Assembly (NCBI GenBank): GCA_043228905.1
Contig: JBHGNT010000108.1
Location: 20,267-84,266 of the forward strand
Source of the DNA: Azolla caroliniana
Taxonomy: Eukaryota > Polypodiophyta
Length of the DNA: 64,000 nucleotides
Direction of reading: 5' to 3'
This document shows positions 63,780 to 64,000 of the stretch, one piece after another. Below the pieces are notes generated by a model. It was not told where the DNA came from and did no database searches. It worked only from the letters and a program-made list of their open reading frames with translations. Within the stretch, counting starts at the first letter, position 1, and the number at the start of each line of letters is the position of its first letter. A program made the translations under genes and the position numbers.

Positions 63780-64000
63780 AGCAGAAAATAGGTAACACAG
63801 AGAAAGACACGATAACACAGGGATTAACGTGGAAAACCCTATACGGGAAAAACCACGGGAGTGCAAGACTCCAACTATCACTATACGCGGGAATGTACAA
63901 TGGCGAGCTGCAAGGCGACGACCTTGAGCTCGCTGTCCTCGCCACAGGCGGCGGTATTACACAGAGGCGTCGACCTCTTCCTTCCTCCTTCTCTCTCACT
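63780..64000 (-). repeat. Inverted LTR segment at window end
   Basis: Reverse complement of 52740-52960 of the element 5 LTR, apparently without indels; it begins GCAGAAAATAGG. It forms a head-to-head arrangement with 63587-63779 and runs off the window. Confidence 0.92.

Larger units (their letters stand above)
52269..64000 (+). mobile_element. Ty1/copia retrotransposon (element 5), interrupted and rearranged
   Basis: 5' LTR 52269-53027, primer site, and gag 53059-53886, then interrupted by gypsy element 6 (53887-61186). Pol resumes at 61187 and runs into the RT at 63473, where an inverted RT piece (63474-63583), an LTR fragment (63587-63779) and an inverted LTR piece (63780-64000) follow. 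Related to elements 1 and 2. Its right end is outside the window. Confidence 0.85.

Overview
The window is repeat-dominated nuclear DNA of a land plant, probably a vascular plant with a large genome; I cannot place it more finely. The evidence is a plant CYP716-type cytochrome P450 with two short GT-AG introns, Ty1/copia and Ty3/gypsy elements with plant-type structure (copia primer sites match initiator tRNA-Met), plant L1 and hAT remnants, AT-rich host sequence and no prokaryotic operons. The only host gene family I recognise is this P450; nearly everything else is mobile DNA.

Left part (1-39388): a degenerating CYP716 cluster, all on the minus strand. There is one apparently intact three-exon gene (23644-25332, 488 aa), one full-length copy with a single internal TAG (4523-6218), two internally deleted copies (15080-15947 plus 22417-22562; 31740-32593 plus 38745-38889) and exon scraps at 3485-3600 and 26884-27130. 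About 12.36-23.06 kb and 30.15-39.39 kb are two copies of one segmental duplication. Both copies carry the same LTR insertion with the same GGTAA target duplication. After duplication, copy A received a non-LTR retrotransposon (16264-21900) and copy B an intact copia element (32995-38324, 5-bp TSD TCTTG). A 271-bp tandem array with P450-exon filler lies directly upstream of the intact P450. A second nest lies at 6.9-10.4 kb: a gypsy integrase remnant, a solo copia LTR inside it, and a hAT element inside the LTR.

Right part (39389-64000): a nested stack. An old copia element (39389-45332, with a solo LTR in its pol region) is interrupted in its 3' LTR by a gypsy element (from 45333). The 5' LTR of that gypsy holds a copia element (45793-51216, TSD ATCAT). 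Its internal region is interrupted by a second copia element (from 52269), which in turn holds a structurally complete gypsy element on the minus strand (53887-61186) with nearly identical LTRs. The window ends in two inverted-duplication junctions (63474 and 63780).

Elements that look coding-competent are the copia polyprotein at 33633-37709, the gag and pol of the minus-strand gypsy element (54748-60353), and the P450 at 23644-25332. All other coding regions carry stops, frameshifts or deletions. Functions come from motifs read by eye; no database search was possible.
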